Positions 1 through 11,338 of a stretch of DNA of 64,000 nt are shown piece by piece. The stretch is from assembly GCA_019671005.1 (NCBI GenBank), contig CM033732.1, positions 13,985,932-14,049,931 of the forward strand, written 5' to 3'. Both the position numbers and the translations under genes were made by a program. Origin of the DNA: Hibiscus mutabilis (taxonomy: Eukaryota; Streptophyta; Magnoliopsida; Malvales; Malvaceae). How positions within the stretch are numbered: the stretch's first letter is position 1; each line of letters opens with the position of its first letter. The notes under the pieces are model-generated. The model saw only the letters and a list, made by a program, of their open reading frames with translations. It searched no databases and was not told the origin of the DNA.

Positions 1-1403
1 AAATATTTATATAAAATAATCTACAACTCGGAATTCGATTCCGTTTGTTCTGACAGAAACCAGATTTGATAAGATGTTCAACCATATAAGCCTAAATTCA
101 ATTCGTACGACTTATGACGAATTTTCAAAGTCGAATTCCATTGCTGAATTTTGGAGCAAACTGCTACTCTATTTTATGACCTTTTGTCACTTAAAAATTC
201 ATATCTTTTGATATCTCGAGCGAAATCAATCGCCATTTGTTTTAAACGAAACTAGACTGAACCAGAAATACAGTGGTATTTGGCTTACTTCGTAATCATT
301 TTTATGGAATTTTTGGTGAATTTCCAAACTCACTGCCAAAGACTAAAATTCTGGGCAGATTTCATAATTCACATCTTTATCATCCTTTAACCATTCCAAC
401 ATCTCAAATTAACCTTTAATTATGTTGGTCCAACATTTTTCTTTCATGAAAACTCCAAATTCAACTTGAATCCTTAAACCCCAAATTAAACCCTAATTAA
501 TCAAATGATATTCCATCAATAATACATCAATTTCAACTTCAATCAAGCATGGAAATGATAGAACATCACATAACAATCCTAATTCATTTGAATCCATAAC
601 TCCAAATTCTCTCTTCTCAATATCTAACCATCAAAACCATGAAGAAATTACACCAAATGAAAGAGAATTTAAAGGAAAACAACTTTGTATTTCATAAACT
701 AACCTTGAATCCAACTTCAAATGCTTGAAAATCAAGCTTGAAATTTTCTTCTTCTTTTTTTAAAACCCCACGGTAGCAAGAAAGAAAGGAGCAGATTTTT
801 TTGTTGATTTTTAGCTTTAAATTATGCCAAATGTCTTATTTAGCCACCTTATAACATAAAAAAAATCTTCTAATAGTAAAATTACCCTTTCACCCTTTTA
901 ATCCAAGGCTCCAAAGCATGCCACTTTTCAAAATATTCATCCAATGGTCAAAATAAACTAATAAGTTAGTACTTACCAATTTTGCCCTTGTAATTTTCCA
1001 AAATTACAATCTTGCCATTATTCATCTAACGGCTCATATTTAACATGGAAAATCAACTTAAATCCAATGGTCCATGTTAAATACTTCCAAATTAAGGCAT
1101 GAAAAAGATATTATTAATCTTTCCTTATCATCTAACAAAATATATCAAATATTTGATTTGATCCGATTATCCAATTTTTTCTCAAACTTATCCCTTTTAT
1201 AGCTTTTAACACAAATTTTGTACGAAAAATTCGAGTAACACGAAAACGTCATTCGTAGGGGTAAACTATTCATTTACAAGACTAAAATATATAACTTTTG
1301 AAAATTACAATTTAGTCTCTAAACTTTTCCTAAGTTTATACTTTAGCCACCAAACTTTCATTTTATTTATTTTGAACACTAGCCAAAATTTTGAGGTATT
1401 ACA
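1..1403 (-). mobile_element. LTR of element E (unassigned LTR retrotransposon), cut by window edge
   Basis: Read on the minus strand this segment begins at 1,403 with TGTAATACCTCAAAATTTTG, an LTR-type TG start, and abuts the interrupted LTR of element C. It holds no coding frame. A short pyrimidine-rich leader followed by GGTTAGT near 700-790 resembles the transcribed part of long plant LTRs. The five bases after 1,403 (acaag) would be one copy of the target duplication, but the other copy lies outside the window. It may be a solo LTR or one end of a complete element. Confidence 0.6.
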
Positions 1404-1447
1404 ACAAGGTCTTGACATGCGGCGGTGTGCACTTGTAGGTACTAACA
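1404..1447 (-). repeat. 3' LTR fragment of element C
   Basis: On the minus strand this begins TGTTAGTACC and matches the start of the 5' LTR at 38,334 (TGTTAGCACA); both share the block around cggtgtgcacttg. Only 44 bp remain before element E interrupts it. The rest of this LTR should lie beyond the far end of element E, outside the window. Confidence 0.75.
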
Positions 1448-1460
1448 ATTGCCCCCTCAT
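1448..1460 (-). other. Polypurine tract of element C
   Basis: Minus strand ATGAGGGGGCAAT lies directly before the 3' LTR start. A G-run followed by CAATTG next to TGTTAG is the expected plus-strand primer position in a retrotransposon, and it fixes the 3' LTR boundary. Confidence 0.65.
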
Positions 1461-1679
1461 GTGAGGTAATGTTATAAAGTAACTTTAGCGAACATGGTAC
1501 TACGGTTTTCTATGGGTTGTGAAGGGTATTGTATATACATGAGTTATGGGTGATCGCAAACTTTCTAAATACTTGCAGTACGTGATCTCAACACGTGGCG
1601 GGTGGGTTACAAAGCATCACGTTTTGTTTATTTTATTATTTTCTTGACGAAACGTATCTAGGAAGTTTCGGTTCGTGAG

Positions 1680-1687
1680 TATAAATA
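1680..1687 (+). promoter_or_regulatory. TATA box for the antisense ORF of element C
   Basis: TATAAATA lies 86 bp upstream of the first ATG of the antisense ORF (1,773). It faces away from the LTR and runs antisense to gag-pol, so the ORF would not depend on the LTR promoter. The motif and spacing are seen directly; promoter activity is inferred. Confidence 0.5.
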
Positions 1688-1772
1688 AATTGTTTCTAGG
1701 TCTTTATTTTATTTATCGTATTGTCACTTTTGAGCATAAAATCTTAGGGAAGTGAACACATTTATTCTTGCC

Positions 1773-4690
1773 ATGATGGCTAGTTCGTCTGTGGTCGTGA
1801 GTGATGAATATGTTTGTACTACTGAGTTAGGTGAAATGTTGAGGACGCTAGAATGTTAGGGCCTTCATGCTGTTAATAATTTTTGCTATCAATTTATTAT
1901 ACCAAAAGGGTCGTATCGTCTGAGTGGATGTTCTAATGAGGGGATATTATGGTGTTTTATTCCTCATTTTACTTTCAAGGCGGGATTCTATTTACCATTG
2001 CATCCTTTTTTAATAGATTGGCTGAACCGATTTGATGTGGCGCTGGGTCAATTAATTGGGGCTAGTTGGTGGAATGACGTATTTTTTAATTTTGAAATTT
2101 ATGGGGACGAACCTTTCATCAAGATGTTTCGTTACTATTATAATGTAATAGCTGGTCATGAGAAGAATGCGAAGGGTTTTGTGAGCATTGGTCATCGAAA
2201 AAGGGATAGCGGTAGTGATGAGTAATCATGCTGTGAATCTTCGTTTGGATAGGTCAAAGTATATCAAAGTGGAGTGTACTTTTGGGAGTTTTTTGTTCCC
2301 TGTTGTATGGCATTGGCCGTCGAAGGATAGGGTTGTTTTTCCATCTTTAGAGGAAATCTAGCCCGATGAGTTAAAACTTCTTAGAAGGCTAGAAAGTGAT
2401 CTGCCCTCATGTTATAAATAAATATGTACTATTAGAAATATTTGGGTACATTGTGTAGATAGAAAAAGTCCCAATGGTTGGGATGATGTGGAATTGAATG
2501 CTTTCTCTGAGTGTTCTTTGACGAACGTGTTTATTCGGTGGAGGCTCGGCCCTTCGGTAGGGAATGAATGAATAAGTGGCGATGATTTTTCTGGGCTCTG
2601 AAGAAGAAGAAGAATAGAATCTCTTTTTAGATTATATTGGTGTCTGTGCTTGGCTTTAAAAGTACCGTGACGGAGATTCCCCTCCAGGTAAGGTGAGTGG
2701 GGAGGCTGCTCTTGTTACTCCGAGGGGTTTTGTTAATGCTAGTCCTTCTGGCTCTGGTCGTGGTAAAAGGGGACAGAAACGAATAACTCCAAGCTCACCC
2801 GTCGCTTCTTGCTTGGAGGATGAAGGTAGCGTATTGCATTTGGACTGCAGGACTAAAAGGCGAATGAATATAGGTATTCATTTGTTAGAGTACTTTGAAA
2901 TGACAAATTTTCTTTGCTTGCATGTATACATGTACCTTTTGCCTTGGCTCTCTATAATATGTGTTGTAATATACCTATGCTGAGGTGCACCCCTGTTGTT
3001 ACTTGCAGGGGCAGTGATTTCTCCTTTGCATGGTGTAGGGCGAGGAATAGGGGATATGCCTGCGATTTCTGATATATCACTTTCTACATCTATCAATGTA
3101 CAATCATGTTCGCAGGGCCTAATGGAGGGAACGTCCTTGAAAGGTTTTGATAGCGGGGAAGTGCGTTCGCGTTGTGCATCAGCATTAACTACTACAGTGA
3201 TGTCCCCTGCTGATGTATTACCTTGTCTGAAAGTTCCTTCTAATATTACAAATGTCTCGGGTGGGTTCTCAGCAGACGTTGTAGAAGTGGCGCGAGAGAG
3301 TGTAGCAAGTCAAATTAGGAATTATAGCTCCAGGAAGCATCTTTCTAATAGTGAGGATAAGGTACTGGAGAAAAGGCCATCACCTGATGTTGAATTTTTT
3401 GAGAGCATTCCCAGTTTTAAATTAATGTTTCCCTTGCGCTCAGAGAACCACACAGTTCTTCTCTTCTGGTCATAGCCGGTGTTGTCGAGACCACTATTTC
3501 TACTAGCTTGACTATCAGCCTATCAACTTTGCTTGGGCCTTTAGGTACCTTTATTTGTGTGTTTGTTGCGTTTACTTTTTTTGTTTCCTTCTTTCTCTCC
3601 CCTCTCCTGCTTTTTCTCTCCATTTTTTTACTTGGTTCGTGATAAGTCATTGTTTGTGGGTATATTTTTAGGAGTAACTGTTGCGGACTCCATTCTTTTT
3701 CATTTCTTTGCTGGAAATACACCTCCTACAGTTGCATCTATTGAAGCTGCAACTTCTTCGAAGGTTGTTGCAACTTCTTCGAAGGTTGTTACGACTTCTT
3801 TGTTGTTGTTGCCTGTTAGTTTTTTCCCTGGTGAAGGTGGTAGTTCCTTTGCTCCCTTAAACATGTTCAATCCTTGGAGGGGGCTTGAGGAAGCAGAAGG
3901 TTTGTTTTATCCTGAATCTGCTTATCGGGGGCTATTCGATATGTATTTGACTAGTTTTGCTGCTCCTGACCCTATGCTAGTATTAGAAGAACGGTGTAAA
4001 GGGGTTGGGGCCTTTTTCAAGCATTGAGCTGTGTTCAATATAACATGGAGAGGAATGCAATAGCTCTTGTTAAATAAAATGGAAGGCTGCGTTCGAAGGT
4101 GGAGGGTTATACTGCCCATTTAGAAGATGTGCGAACGAAACATGAGGCAGACATTTGGGCACAAATCGGGAGTTGAATAGGAAGCATTCAGAAGAGATTT
4201 CTAAAAAAGAGAAGGAGTTCAATCGTTCCCTTAGGATTAAGGAAAAATGTTTAAAGTAGGAAATTCAAGGTTTGACGGAAGAGTTAGAGCAGGTAAAGGA
4301 CGCAGGGGATGAGAGCCCAATACAGAAGGAATTTCTCTGAGTTAAAAGAATATCATCAAAATAAGGTTCTTTTATTGCAAGCTACTTACAAAGTCGATGT
4401 GGCTGAGAAAACTAAAGTGACTATGGATGCAACCTTTGCCCTTATGATTGAAGGACTGAATAAATCGTGAGATGTTGTCATTCTTAGTTTTCAGTTAACA
4501 TGTGGTTCTTTTGATGTTAGCGATGCGGATTTTAACGCTCTTTGCTAGGTGGCTGTGGATTTTGATATGAGGAACCCTTCTAGACTTTCATGGGAAAACT
4601 TTGCTGCAAAGTATAAAGGCATGGTGATTCCTCCTTTTGTGCCAAACATGCCATCTTTGTAAGGTAATCGTGGTGATGCTGCGGAGGGTG
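1773..4690 (+). pseudogene. Degenerate antisense ORF of the Tat element (gypsy-type transposon protein-like)
   Basis: A rightward coding remnant runs antisense to gag-pol. It starts at the ATGATG at 1,773, preceded by a TATA box. The N-terminal part (about 1,860-2,220) has a core around LPLHPFLIDWLNRFDVALGQ and FIKMFRYYYN, which resembles the plant 'putative gypsy type transposon' domain often found as an extra ORF in Tat elements. A Ser/Thr-rich middle follows (3,010-3,475), then a segment at 3,660-4,027, then a charged Glu/Lys-rich coiled-coil-like tail (about 4,150-4,330) and a final block to about 4,660. A 21-bp duplication at 3,749-3,790 repeats TSSKVVA. In-frame stops occur from 1,854 onward, so no full-length protein is possible. 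Its function is unknown in the family. Confidence 0.55.
2874..3008 (+). other. Probable intron in the antisense ORF
   Basis: The donor AG|GTATTC at 2,874 and the pyrimidine-rich acceptor ttgttacttgcag ending at 3,008 enclose 135 nt, a multiple of three. The segment contains an in-frame TGA. Removing it keeps the same frame between the coding blocks at 2,693-2,873 and 3,009-3,475. Splicing is inferred from this frame logic. Confidence 0.45.
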
Positions 4691-6500
4691 TGGAAGATAG
4701 TAATTTGTTGGGTGGTTATAGTAGGGGCGTATAAATGTTGGGGTCTAAGAATTTTTTGTTGTTCGTGGATTATGGTTGCTTATTTTGTGTACTTTGATGT
4801 TATCGAAAAGCTTTTTCATTTCTTTATATAATTATGAAGCTCCGGTTGAGCACATTCGCTGATTAGTAATGGCATTATTTTTTTTGCTCAGATTTTCCTT
4901 GCTCCCTTTCATTTATTGTTTATTATTTATTTTTTCTTATTAAATCATTTTTCCATGAATTCAAGATTTTAAATTTTTGAATTTTGGAAAATTCGAATAG
5001 CCGAAAACAATTCCCTTTTAAAGTTTTGGTCTTCCGACTATCGGAGGCTTTGCTTGATGGCTATAAATAGGGTCCATCTTTAATGGAAATACTATAATCT
5101 CAGGTCTTGCACTTTGTTCCATGTGCTAAGGGTTTTCTCTATGTTTTAGTGCGTTTGCAGTTGCCAACGTCCTGCAAGTACGACACCTTGAAAATGACCC
5201 CAAGATGGGCAAAAAAAAATCAAGGTGCGAGTCCTTGTATGAGGTTTGTGATTGTACTTTTCCTTTGATGGATGTTTTCCTGTAAGCTATTTATTTTAGG
5301 GTTGTTATTCTCGGGTAAGCAGAGCATGCGGAGGGGCTTAATCCTCTTTCATGCATCAATTGGTTCTTTATGTTGATTGGAAAATCCGAGATAGACCATG
5401 ATGAAAGAGAAAGTTTCTGATTAGCCATGGCTGATGCATGCATCTGCCTTGTGCATTTATTGGTTTGAAGTCTAAAAGTTGAATGATTTTAGTTGTTTGC
5501 TTGAGATTTGCGGATCTAGAAATTAATTGCTTGTCTCAGTGGTTTTCATGTCTGGATTTGAAACATCTGAGCTTGGTATCCTTATTTTTACAATAAATAT
5601 GGCTCCTTTGGGTCTGCATTTTATAAGCTATTTATAACTTTGTTTGTTTTGACTTGAGGGGAGAGAAAGAATACATGTTTATGGTGATGAGTAATATAAA
5701 GAAACTGTATTTTATAGATCCTAGGGGAGTGTTGTATAACGCTAGGTTATTTGTATCGAAAAACAATAGTATTTGAAAAGCTAAGAGTAGACGTTTGTAG
5801 TAGGGAATGCCAACAAGCAATGTATTCAAAAAATCTTGAGGGTAAGGTTCTCTGAATACTATTTTTTTGTTGGTGTTTGAAACTACATCAGAATGCTGTG
5901 CATGCGGGTTAGATCATCAGACCTGAGAATGTGATAGGGGCAGAACGGACGTGGATGAGGCTGAAAGGGGAGAGATGTTTGTCATCTCCATGTACTCTGC
6001 CCATTTTGTGAAGGAGCGCACTTTTATCTTAACGGTGGGAGCTGTCGTTGATTTATGGGCTTCTCCAAATTCAGTTCACTTTAAGTATGCATCTACTTGT
6101 TCCATCCTTATAGGCTTATAATTGTACTCTTTTTTTATTTTGCTTATGTAAGAAAGGTTTTTTTTGTTTGTTTGGTGAGACTACCTTATTTGTACTGGTT
6201 TATTCGCATATGTGTCAGCGTTTGGTAGATGAACTTTGCATCCCTTGTGTAGTGATTTTTTATTGTCGTGTTCCTGCTCGTATATTAATATTTGAAAACA
6301 TGATTATTTTCTTGGAGTAAGATTTTATAAATGGTTGTTCCTCTTATAAGAATATTGCTTTAATGCGTACACCGCATTTTTTTACTTTATTTGGGAATAT
6401 TGTATTTTCACAGTTATTTTTGCGGTCGTTTTACCATGCACAATTACTGTGGAGGCTACTAGCGAACCATTATTTTTTGCCTAGAATAGTAGGAAAGTTT
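4691..6500. other. Non-coding 3' region of element C
   Basis: About 1.8 kb lies between the antisense ORF and the tandem repeats. I recognise no coding segment on either strand. It is T-rich on the plus strand and holds one isolated TATA-like site (next entry). Long non-coding 3' regions are normal for Tat elements. Confidence 0.5.
5062..5069 (+). promoter_or_regulatory. Isolated TATA-like box in the 3' region of element C
   Basis: TATAAATA in the context ggctataaataggg faces rightward, toward the tandem repeats and antisense to pol. No reading frame follows at a useful distance. It could drive a non-coding antisense transcript or be chance in AT-rich DNA. Confidence 0.25.
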
Positions 6501-6504
6501 TTAT

Positions 6505-6990
6505 TTTTTGATTACTACGCTTGAAGTCATAAGAGAAATTTTAGTTTTCATCACTATGCTTGAAGCCGTAGGAGAATTTTTATTTTTATCGCCACACTTG
6601 AAGCCGCATGAGAGATTTTATTTTTCATCACTATTCTTGGAGCTGTAGGAGAATTTTCATTTTCATCGCTACGCTTGAAGTTGTAGGAGAGTTTTATTTT
6701 TATCGCTAGGCTTGAAGCTGAATGAGAGATTATATTTTTCATCACTACGCTTAGAGCCATAGGAGAATTTTCATTTTCATCACTATGCTTGAAGACGTAG
6801 GAGAGTTTTATTTTTATCGTTAGGCTTGAAGTCGTAGGAGAGATTTTATTTTTCATCAATACGCTTGGGGCCGTAGGAGAATTTTCATTTTCATCGCTAT
6901 GCATGAAGTCGTAGAAGAGTTTTATTTTTATCGCTAGGCTTGCCATGTGAAAGTTTTATTTTTCATCCATATGCTTGGAGTGGGGACCGT
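6505..6990. repeat. Tandem repeat array: ~38-bp monomer, 114-bp higher-order unit
   Basis: About twelve degenerate copies of a ~38-bp unit (core cgcttgaagccgtaggaga followed by a T-rich stretch) run head to tail. Every third copy is more alike than its neighbours, giving a 114-bp higher-order unit seen at least three times. Because 114 is divisible by three, one minus-strand frame stays open over most of the array and repeats a 38-residue unit containing SDENENSP. I read the open frame as a by-product of the period. Amplified tandem repeats in the 3' region are a known habit of Tat elements such as Retand. Confidence 0.85.
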
Positions 6991-7159
6991 TGAGTTAATT
7001 CCTATACGCACACTTTTTGAAAGTGGGGGACACTCAGGCGATTATTTATTTGAGTTCTGTATGCTTGTTTTGAAAGCGTCGATCGTTGAATAATTGATTA
7101 AATGCATAACATAATTAACAGTATACTTATATTTCTTTCATTGAGAAATAAGCCGCGTT

Positions 7160-8610
7160 TTAAACATAAAACTTTTTTAAGGTGTCTGGCATTCCTTGTC
7201 TTGGAATTTCTTTTCCATTCAACTCTACAGGTTTATATTCCCCAAATCTGATCACCTTGCATACTTGATACGACTCTTTCCAAGTGGGAGCCATATTTTC
7301 TCTCTCGATGGGCAGTTTACTAGCCTCTGTGCTCCTTAATATTAAATCACCTGGGCATAATTGTTTGTTTTACATGCGTGTATTGTAGTATCGCGCAACA
7401 ATCTGATTTCTTGCTTCCACCATCATCTCTTACTCACTTCTGACTTCTTCCAGCATGTCGAGATGCATTCACAAAGCTGCATTGTTTGTATCAGTGTTAT
7501 ACTACGTGGTTCTGTATGTTGGGATATTTATTTCTCCTGGTATGACTGCTTCTGTGCCGTATGTATGATTAAAAGGTGTCTCTCCTACTTTGGGATAATT
7601 ATGGATTTAATATGGTTGTCTTTGTGCTTGTGAGAAAGAGAAAAGTAATATGCTAGTGATACCACAAGCGTATATTCAAAGTATTTGTTACCTGTACTAG
7701 TGTGGGAAGTTGTTCGCAATGCCCATAATATTCTTGGCAGCTCTTCCACCCATGCTCCCTTCGCATCACCAACTTTCTTCTTAAGCGTCGACATGATCTT
7801 CTTATTGATTTCTTCAACTTGTCTATTTGTTTGCGGAGATTTAACTGAACTCTGGGCCAACGCAATATGGAAATCGTGGCAAAATTCTTAAACCTCTTCT
7901 AGAATTGAGTCCCATTGTCTGTGATTACCGTGTGAGGAATGCCAAACCTACAGATTATGTATCTCCAAAAGAAGTTTCCATTTGTCTTTCTATAATTGTT
8001 GCTAATGGCTTCGCCTCTATCCACTTAGTGAAATAATCTACTGCAACTACTAGACATTTTTGCTAACCTACTACTAATGGAAATGGGCCCAAAATGTCAA
8101 TACCATAGATTGCAAATGCCCAGGGACTTGTGATCGGTTTAAGTATTGTTGCTGGCTGTCTCAGGATTGGAGCAAACTCCTGGCAGGGTACACACTTGCT
8201 TACCAATTCCTTAGCGTCTCTTCACATTGTGGGCTAGTAAAAACCTTGTATGGTCGCTTTTTGTACTAAGGAATGTGAACTTGGATGGTGTGCACCCACC
8301 CCCTCATGAATTTCTCGTAGTACATGCTGAGATTCCTAAAGGCCTAAACACCGTAAGAGTGGTTGCGTAAATCCTCTCTTGTCTAGAACATCGTTGATAA
8401 CAGTGTATTGGAAGGCCCGTCACATTATTTTGATTCGTTGGACTCTATCTTTAGCAAATGCCCCAGTCTTGATGTAGGCCACAATTGGAGTCATCCAAGT
8501 GTTACATGTGTCGAGCTGACACACTTGGCTTTCTTTTGCAAAAGAAGGGTACTCTCGGTGCTCCATTAAGAATTTGCCCCTCCTCTGGATCTCGAGTGTT
8601 GTTGCCAATC
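7160..8610 (-). pseudogene. Integrase region of the Tat element C pol
   Basis: Integrase inserts the reverse-transcribed element into host DNA. Reading leftward there is the lead-in WMTPIVAYIKTG (about 8,490), a zinc-binding region with EIHEG and KCVPCQ, the first catalytic Asp in GIDILGPFP (about 8,080), the second in VITDNGTQF (about 7,910), and the motif TNRQVEEINKK with the catalytic Glu (about 7,810). The C-terminal part includes APTWKESYQV and ends PDTLKKFYV with a TAA at 7,160-7,162. These motifs match Tat integrases closely. In-frame stops and shifts between blocks make it non-functional. It follows the two RNase H domains and is followed by the non-coding 3' region. Confidence 0.8.
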
Positions 8611-9650
8611 TTGTTAAAGCATCTGCCCTAGAGTTATATCCTCGAGGTATTTGTGTTATGCTATAGTGGCAAAATTGCGCTAAAAGTCATGCACTATTGA
8701 GAATTAGTGCCATAAAATCTTATCGTATATAAAGCAAAACTTTTGCAAATGATATAATATGTAAGCTTTCACCCTCTAATAGTATTTGAGGAGTGTTTCA
8801 TCATGAACTTCATATTCGTCTTCCAATTGTTTAGCCACTAGCTGAGAATCGGTAAAGATTTTCAATACGCTCATTTTGAGTTGAGTCGCCAGCTCTAACC
8901 CTACCACCAGGGATTCATATTCTACCACATTATTAGATAGGCCAAACGCGAAGCTGAGCACGTATTGCCATTCTTCTTTCACTTTAGGTGCACTTAACAG
9001 CACATATATTCATGATCCGTTGATAGTTACTGACCCATCCATATAAAGGGTCTAAAACCGAGCATCCTCAGTTCACTCTTATTCAGTCTGAGAGGATTGT
9101 TGTACTTCTTGGGCCTCTCGTTGATGTCAGTGTCTTTAAATGGTATAACTATTACTTGATCTGCGAATATGCACTTCGCTACAAAATTGGCTAATACAAG
9201 GGCTTTGATTACTTTTCGTGGTTGATACTCAACTCTAAACTCATTGATCTCTACACCCCACTTCAGCATTCGCCCTTGAACGTCCACTTTTCCTAAAATT
9301 TCTTTGAAAGGCTGGTCTATCAGGACAACCACTTGATGCGCCTAAATGTAATGGCAATGCTTTCTAACTGTTGTCACCAAAGCAAAAACTAGCTTCTTTA
9401 TTCTCGTTTATTTCTTCTACGACGTTTGTAGGACATTACTGATGTAGTAAAATGGTCTCTGAATGTCTTCTTCTTGTCGGACCAGTACGGTCACTATAGT
9501 TTTATAGTGGCTATTAAATATATAAATAAGACGTCTGCGCTCTTTGGGCACTGCTAGCATGGAAGGGCTGGCCAAATACCCCTTCAACTGACCAAATGAT
9601 TCTTGACAATCTTCCATCCACTAAAAAGGACCCTTCAAAGCTTTAAAAAA
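8611..9650 (-). pseudogene. Tandem RNase H domains of the Tat element C pol
   Basis: Two RNase H modules lie in series. The first (9,417-9,617 and 9,027-9,332) is the ordinary retrotransposon RNase H, with CQESFGQLKGYLASP, RPFYYISNVLQ and VLIDQPFKEILGKVD. The second (8,776-9,050) is the archaeal-type extra domain: YMDGSVTINGS precedes NNVVEYESLVVGLELA and KIFTDSQLVAKQ. Its acidic residues (D in YMDGS, E in VEYES, D in FTDSQ) are visible. A captured second RNase H is diagnostic of Tat elements, where it is thought to supplement primer and RNA removal. Stops separate the parts, so the copy is dead. Confidence 0.8.
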
Positions 9651-10440
9651 TGAGATGACACTTATCTGCTAATCTAGAGACGAACCTGTTCAACGTAACT
9701 ACCTTGCCATTGAGCTTCTGAATATCCTTGGTGCTTTTGAGGGGTTTCATATCTAAGACAGCCTTTATATTCTCTGGTTTTGCCTTTATGCCTTTTCTAA
9801 GATTAAAAACCCCAAAAACTTTATGCTCCTACTGCAAAAGCGTATTTTTCAGGATTCAAGCGCATTTTGTACAGTCATAAATTATCAAAGACCTCCTACA
9901 AGTCGACCAAATGTTGCTCAAAAGAAGCACTCTTGGTTAGCATATCATCAATATAAACTTCCATATTCCTTCCTATCTGATTGCAAAAGATTTTTCTAAC
10001 TAATCTCTGATACGTTGACTCTGCATTATTTAATTCAAACGGCATCATCTTATAGCAATAGAGGCCATCTTCCGTGATGAAAGCCATTTTTTCTTTATCC
10101 TTCTTCGCCATGGTGATCTGGTTATAACCAGAAAAGGCGTCCATGAAGCTCATGAACTTATGCCTCATAGAAGCATCCACTAATCTGTCAATAGACAGCA
10201 GTGGGAAGCTATCCTTGGGACACACCTTGTTGAGATCGATGAAATCTACGCACATCTGCCACTTACCACTAGACTTTTTCACCATGACTATGTTTGCTAG
10301 CCATTGTGGGTACTTGACTTCCTCATCAAAGTCTGCCATAACCAACTTCTCTATTTTTTCCTGCTGGCTTGCACCTTTTTCTTTTGAAAATTTTCTTCTT
10401 TTTTGTTGAACAGGCTTTACCGTTGGATCAACGTGTAAAG
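9651..10440 (-). pseudogene. Reverse transcriptase of the Tat element C
   Basis: The catalytic palm and fingers are readable in an open stretch of 149 codons (9,896-10,345). Motifs in order are YPQWLANIVMVKKSSGKW, CVDFIDLNKVCPKDSFPL, FMDAFSGYNQI, and the active site YIDDM at about 9,945-9,960. YPxWLAN and LNKxCPKDSFPLP are typical of the Tat/Athila branch. The thumb and connection continue to about 9,650 with frame breaks. Both catalytic aspartates of YIDD survive, so disruption is by truncation and flanking stops. The conserved active site suggests decay without selection after insertion. Confidence 0.85.
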
Positions 10441-10789
10441 AGTGTTCGATAACACCAGGTCTATCCCAAGCATGCCTTCAACTGACCATACAAAAACATC
10501 AACATTGTCTCGCAACAACCTTACCAACCTCCTTCTGTTTGGTTTGTCCAATGTTGCCACAATTTTGGTAAGCTTTTAGGGTTCGTTCGGGTAAATCTCC
10601 AGCATCTTCATTGCCTATGTCGGCTCTGATTTTACAAAATTTTCGTTCCCCTAAGGTCTAAGCTCTCAAGAGTCATCGTAGCTTTATTAAAAATGTTAAC
10701 TTCAGGTCTTCTTCACTGTGAGGAGGCCTCTCCGCTAGAATAGTTATGATCCTTCTACTTTTGGGCTAACTAGAGTGAAAGTATATAGC

Positions 10790-11200
10790 AATACCTTGCT
10801 GTTTTTTTATCAGCCTATATAAAACCCTTGCCCGTGGGCGTGGGAAACTTGACTTATAAGCAGAAAGGGGTCATCATCATTTTTGTTTTTCTCATTAAAT
10901 GTCTCCCAAAGATAGCATTGAACGTGGATGAGTTATCGGTGACCATAAAAATAGCCATTTTCGTGACTTTATTCTCACCATCTCTCATTGTTACGGGAAG
11001 TTTGATGTAGCCTTTTACCTCAATAGGTTGATTGTTGAACCCATCCACCGGACTTACTGGTCTTAATTCTGAGCTTGGGATTCCTATTTGCTTAAAAGCA
11101 TTCCAAGCCAACACCTCCATTATACTACCCGTATAGACCAAAATCCTTTTTATAGCAAACCTTCTATCACAGCTGTAACGACGATCAAATCATTGATTTC
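10790..11200 (-). pseudogene. Aspartic protease of the Tat element C
   Basis: Reading leftward, ILVYTGSIMEVLAWNAF aligns with the retropepsin active-site segment VDTGSSxNIL. The catalytic Asp codon is replaced by TAT (Tyr) at 11,133-11,135. Downstream blocks include RPVSPVDGFNNQPIEVKG and the C-terminal AIFGRHLM, matching the usual ILGRPWL element. The protease normally cuts the Gag-Pol precursor. It lies between gag and RT as in other Ty3/gypsy elements. With the active-site Asp gone this copy cannot be active. Confidence 0.7.
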
Positions 11201-11338
11201 CTCATCTAGAATGATGTCCACTTTCTTTTCTAAAAATAAGACCTGCCACGAGTCTCTATACTTCGGTCTCTTCACCAGACCTACAGAAACTGACATTACT
11301 CCCTGCACGTGTGCCTTGCATTTCGAATTAGACTGGTT

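Noticed and set aside
6554..6946. A 130-codon minus-strand open frame over the tandem array
   Set aside because: The period is a multiple of three, so an open frame persists by construction. It has no start context or known domain.
6505..6990. CRISPR-like regular spacing
   Set aside because: The units are contiguous and degenerate with no unique spacers, and the DNA is plant nuclear.
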